A stretch of DNA of 8,038 nucleotides from CF-161 sp035259145. Lineage in GTDB: Bacteria > Chloroflexota > Dormibacteria > Dormibacterales > Dormibacteraceae. Positions within the stretch are counted from its first letter, which is position 1. Each line of letters starts with the position of its first letter. The stretch lies in the NCBI GenBank assembly GCA_035259145.1, contig DATFWQ010000095.1, forward strand, positions 1 to 8,038, written 5' to 3'. Shown in pieces: positions 5,894-8,038 of the stretch. The notes beneath the pieces were generated by a model. That model was not told where the DNA came from, made no database searches, and was given only the letters and a program-made list of their open reading frames with translations. The translations under genes and the position numbers were made by a program.

Positions 5894-6252
5894 GTTCGGC
5901 ACCCGGCTGCTAGCGACACGTAGAGCGTCACCGTCTGATTGCGGCCGGCGACTGACGCCAGGCATCCGAGCCTGGTCCCGGGCGAGTCTTCGATGAGCCA
6001 TTCGGCGGCCGAACCGGGCTTGATCCGCAAGCTGCGCCCGGCGCCGAGCGGCGCCGCCTGATCCGGCTCGGCGCAGGTCCTCAAGCAGCGCTTGACCACG
6101 ACCGGCCGCGTAGTGTCGTTCACGATCGACGAGGTAGGCGTGCCGATCTCGACGCCGGTTTGCGGTGCCGGCAGCTGGCGCAGCGCCACGAGGACGCAGG
6201 CGAGCGCCGCAAGCAGCAGGGTGAGGCGGACCAGGCCAGTTCGTCTGCTCAG
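5890..6252 (-). CDS. Small membrane-anchored protein of unknown function (probable CTG start)
   Basis: This is a 120-residue product if translated from CTG 6252, which overlaps the oxidoreductase stop as CTGA. Arg3, Arg4 and Arg9 precede a hydrophobic segment (about 10-25), then comes a small extracytoplasmic domain of about 90 residues. That domain has IVNDTTRPVVVKRC (43-56) and CLRTC, plus WLIEDSPGTRLGCL (85-98) and a late Cys118. The four cysteines outside the membrane segment could form two disulfides. The arrangement suggests a secreted or membrane-tethered beta-rich domain, but I cannot name a family. The only upstream ATG in frame (6405) would overlap the oxidoreductase gene by 157 bases. 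The GTG at 6189 would remove the membrane segment. The stop overlaps the next ORF start as ATGA. Confidence 0.7.
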   Translation of the reverse strand: MSRRTGLVRLTLLLAALACVLVALRQLPAPQTGVEIGTPTSSIVNDTTRPVVVKRCLRTCAEPDQAAPLGAGRSLRIKPGSAAEWLIEDSPGTRLGCLASVAGRNQTVTLYVSLAAGCRT

Positions 6253-7469
6253 TGGACCAGGTTGCTCGCCCCGAGGCGCTCCTCGTACTTCGGCTCCACC
6301 CCGTAGCCCGCGCTTACGATCGGGTCGTTCTCTTCGAACCGGCTCAGCCGGAACTCGCGGATCGGGACCGGGCTCTCGGCTCCCACCACGAGAGAAGCCA
6401 CGCATTCGCCCGTGGCTGGCGCCTTCTTGAAGCCCGAGCCGCTCATGCCCACAGCCAGGAAGAGGCCCTCGTAAGGCGCCGGCCCGATGATCGCACAGAG
6501 GTCAGGTGTCAGATCGATCGGACCCGTGTGTGAGCGGACGACCGAAGAACTGGCGAAGCCGGGGAACCGCTCCGAGACCTGCAGCCTGGCCAGGTCTTCG
6601 AAACCGGGGTCGGGCGGGCGCTCGTAGTCGTCCGGTGCGCCGGCCGGCTGGCCGTAGCCCTGAAGCCCGATCAGGCTGAGGTCGTCTCCCTCCGGCCGGA
6701 AGTACGTTCCGCACGCACGGTCGAGTACCACGAGGTGGCCCGACCGCCCCCGGCGCATGCCGTCCGGGCGCTCCGTGAACGCGACCCGCACCACGACCAG
6801 CTCGATGGGGATCCTGACGCCGACCGCCGCGGCAAGCGCCACGGACCAGGCACCGCAGGCGAGCACCACATTGCCCGCGCTGATCCGGCCGCTGGACGTG
6901 TGCACGCTGACGACACGGTCCCCATCGACCTCCAGAGCGTTGACCATGACGCCCTCGAGGATGGTGGCGCCGTGACCGAGAGCTGCAGCGGCCAGCGCCC
7001 GCGTGGTCGCGCCCGGGTTGGCGTAGCCGCTGCGCGGCTCGTACGCGGCCAGCTCCTGCTCTGCCACCCGTATCTCGGGCTCGAGCTCAACCAGCTCTTC
7101 AGGCCCGATCAGGTGCGTCTCAACCCCAGCCTCCTGGAGCATTCGCACGTTCCCGCGAAGCTTCTCGCGGTCGGCGGAGGACACGAGGTTGGCCAGGCCG
7201 GTGCGCACGAATCCGGGGTCGCCGCCGACCATCTCGCCCCAGTTCTCGAACCACTCGAGGCCGCGCTGGGCGAGACGAGCCTCGGGCGCGTTCGAGTAGT
7301 GCGTGCGCACGAGTCCGGCCGACAGCCTGGAGGCGTGGGCGGCGACCCCGTCCTTGTCGAGAACGACCACGTCCCGCACGCCCAGCCGGGTCAGGTTGTA
7401 GGCCGCGCTGGAGCCGACCACGCCGGCGCCCACGACCACGACCTCGGCGGACGCCGGCAGCGAGCTCAC
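6249..7469 (-). CDS. DAO-family FAD-dependent amine/amino-acid oxidoreductase
   Basis: This is a flavoenzyme of the D-amino-acid oxidase/sarcosine oxidase/glycine oxidase family, oxidising a C-N bond of an amino acid or secondary amine. It has 406 residues. The FAD-binding Rossmann motif is GAGVVG (14-19) after strand EVVVV, with Asp38 ending the second strand (VVVLDKDG). The C-terminal flavin-contact region reads TPDLCAIIGP and GMSGSGFKKAPATGE, close to the sarcosine oxidase pattern. The position of the covalent-flavin cysteine found in some sarcosine oxidases is not clearly a Cys here. GTG 7469 is the start: it overlaps the amine oxidase stop (GTGA), and the extra N-terminal frame back to 7601 lies inside that gene and is Arg/Gly-rich. 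It forms one operon with the amine oxidase. Family secure; substrate (sarcosine-like, D-amino acid or polyamine-derived) inferred only. Confidence 0.93.
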   Translation of the reverse strand: MSSLPASAEVVVVGAGVVGSSAAYNLTRLGVRDVVVLDKDGVAAHASRLSAGLVRTHYSNAPEARLAQRGLEWFENWGEMVGGDPGFVRTGLANLVSSADREKLRGNVRMLQEAGVETHLIGPEELVELEPEIRVAEQELAAYEPRSGYANPGATTRALAAAALGHGATILEGVMVNALEVDGDRVVSVHTSSGRISAGNVVLACGAWSVALAAAVGVRIPIELVVVRVAFTERPDGMRRGRSGHLVVLDRACGTYFRPEGDDLSLIGLQGYGQPAGAPDDYERPPDPGFEDLARLQVSERFPGFASSSVVRSHTGPIDLTPDLCAIIGPAPYEGLFLAVGMSGSGFKKAPATGECVASLVVGAESPVPIREFRLSRFEENDPIVSAGYGVEPKYEERLGASNLVH

Positions 7470-8038
7470 GCCCCCAGCTGCCCGGCCAGTTCCCGCGCGG
7501 CCGTCTCTCCGCTCGCGATCGCGCCCTCCATGTTGGACTGGATCATGTAGTCGCCGCAGAAATTGAGGCCGGCGAGGGGCAGTGGCAGCAGGTGAAACCA
7601 CTTCATCCGGCCGACCCGGTATTGCGGCAGGCCATAGCGCCAGCGGTGGATGCCGACTGACGTGATCCGCCCATCGTACTGGGGGAAGCGTGCCAGGAAA
7701 GCGCGCACGGCCCCGCTCTTCACGCTCTCGTCGGGGTCGGACCAGACCTGACGGGCCTGGGAGTCGCTCATGAACGAGTGGTAGCAGCCGCCGTGCTCCT
7801 CGAAGTCGGCCGGCGTGCGCGAGAGGAAGGTGTCGGCGTTGTAGCGCACGGCCGGCCGCGCGGCTGCCGATGGATACGGCCTGCGCGGCGCTGCTGCAGG
7901 CCCCACCACGATCGGGGTCGAGATCCAGGAGCCGTAGGTCACGGAGCGCAAGGCGTCTCGCTTCCAGCCGGGCAGGTCTTCTACGACCTCGAGCGCAACC
8001 GGCGCTGGGAGCGCGCAGATCACCCGCCGTGCGTGCAG
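7466..8038 (-). CDS. Flavin-containing amine oxidase, C-terminal part (5' end beyond window edge)
   Basis: This is the last 190 residues of an FAD-dependent amine oxidase/protoporphyrinogen-oxidase-like protein (MAO/PAO superfamily). The frame runs off the right edge, so the N-terminal FAD motif is not visible. Its first residues, ARRVICALPAPVALEVVEDL, match the strand and loop where these enzymes read 'vvva.P'. The end carries the second FAD-binding segment: LNFCGDYMIQSNMEGAIASG followed by ETAARELAGQL, as in the family pattern GD..(x)..EGAi.SG..aA. RWRYGLPQYRVGRM is the usual substrate-cavity strand before it. The GTG at 8023 is internal. The stop overlaps the next gene's start as GTGA, so both oxidases are made together. 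Which amine is oxidised cannot be told from this part. Confidence 0.88.
   Translation of the reverse strand: MHARRVICALPAPVALEVVEDLPGWKRDALRSVTYGSWISTPIVVGPAAAPRRPYPSAAARPAVRYNADTFLSRTPADFEEHGGCYHSFMSDSQARQVWSDPDESVKSGAVRAFLARFPQYDGRITSVGIHRWRYGLPQYRVGRMKWFHLLPLPLAGLNFCGDYMIQSNMEGAIASGETAARELAGQLGA

Noticed and set aside
7470..7601. N-terminal extension of the DAO-family gene back to an ATG at 7601.
   Set aside because: The extension lies wholly inside the amine oxidase coding sequence and is Arg/Gly-rich; GTG 7469 gives a normal start just before the FAD motif.
1..8038. CRISPR arrays, tRNA or rRNA genes, insertion sequences, toxin-antitoxin or phage-defence systems.
   Set aside because: No regularly spaced repeats, RNA-gene signatures, transposase motifs or terminal inverted repeats were seen on either strand.

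Overview
The window is strongly G+C-rich, with third-codon positions mostly G or C, frequent GTG starts and many stop/start overlaps. The gene content is a DrrAB-type ABC exporter, a PPOX-class flavin/F420 protein, a lipoprotein solute receptor and flavin amine oxidases. This suggests a high-G+C Gram-positive-like soil bacterium (an actinobacterium or a deep-branching relative such as Thermoleophilia or Chloroflexi). The lineage is inferred; the window contains no rRNA, tRNA or marker gene.

Layout: (a) 1-1382, plus strand: the end of an ABC-2 exporter operon, with an ATPase cut by the left edge followed by its six-helix permease. (b) 1383-1763: about 380 bases without a convincing gene, between convergent transcription units, with one modest hairpin. 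(c) 1764-8038, all minus strand. Read in transcription order from the right: flavin amine oxidase (5' part outside the window), DAO-family FAD oxidoreductase, small membrane-anchored protein of unknown function, a short doubtful ORF, branched-chain-amino-acid-type substrate-binding lipoprotein, M24 metallopeptidase-like hydrolase, a 39-residue small ORF with an excellent ribosome binding site, PPOX-class protein, and an arginase/agmatinase-family ureohydrolase.

The minus-strand genes are tightly packed. Five successive borders are four-base stop/start overlaps of the form NTGA: GTGA at 7466-7469, CTGA at 6249-6252, ATGA at 5890-5893, ATGA at 5573-5576 and ATGA at 3229-3232. The CTGA border implies a rare CTG start. 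A near-consensus sigma70-type promoter (TTGACA, 17 bp, TATATT) lies upstream of the receptor gene, with two 10-bp palindrome-like boxes beginning at the predicted transcription start. The receptor and the genes after it can therefore probably be switched on separately from the oxidases. A 12-bp-stem hairpin follows the receptor gene and may make the receptor more abundant than the downstream enzymes.

A coherent but unproven reading is an uptake-and-degradation locus for a small amino, N-alkyl-amino or guanidino compound. The lipoprotein captures it, the M24 and ureohydrolase enzymes cleave C-N bonds, and the two flavoproteins oxidise amine products. The ureohydrolase carries GGDDS where the family normally has GGDHS, so its metal site and substrate are not safely predicted by homology. 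The exporter at the left is a separate, convergent unit.
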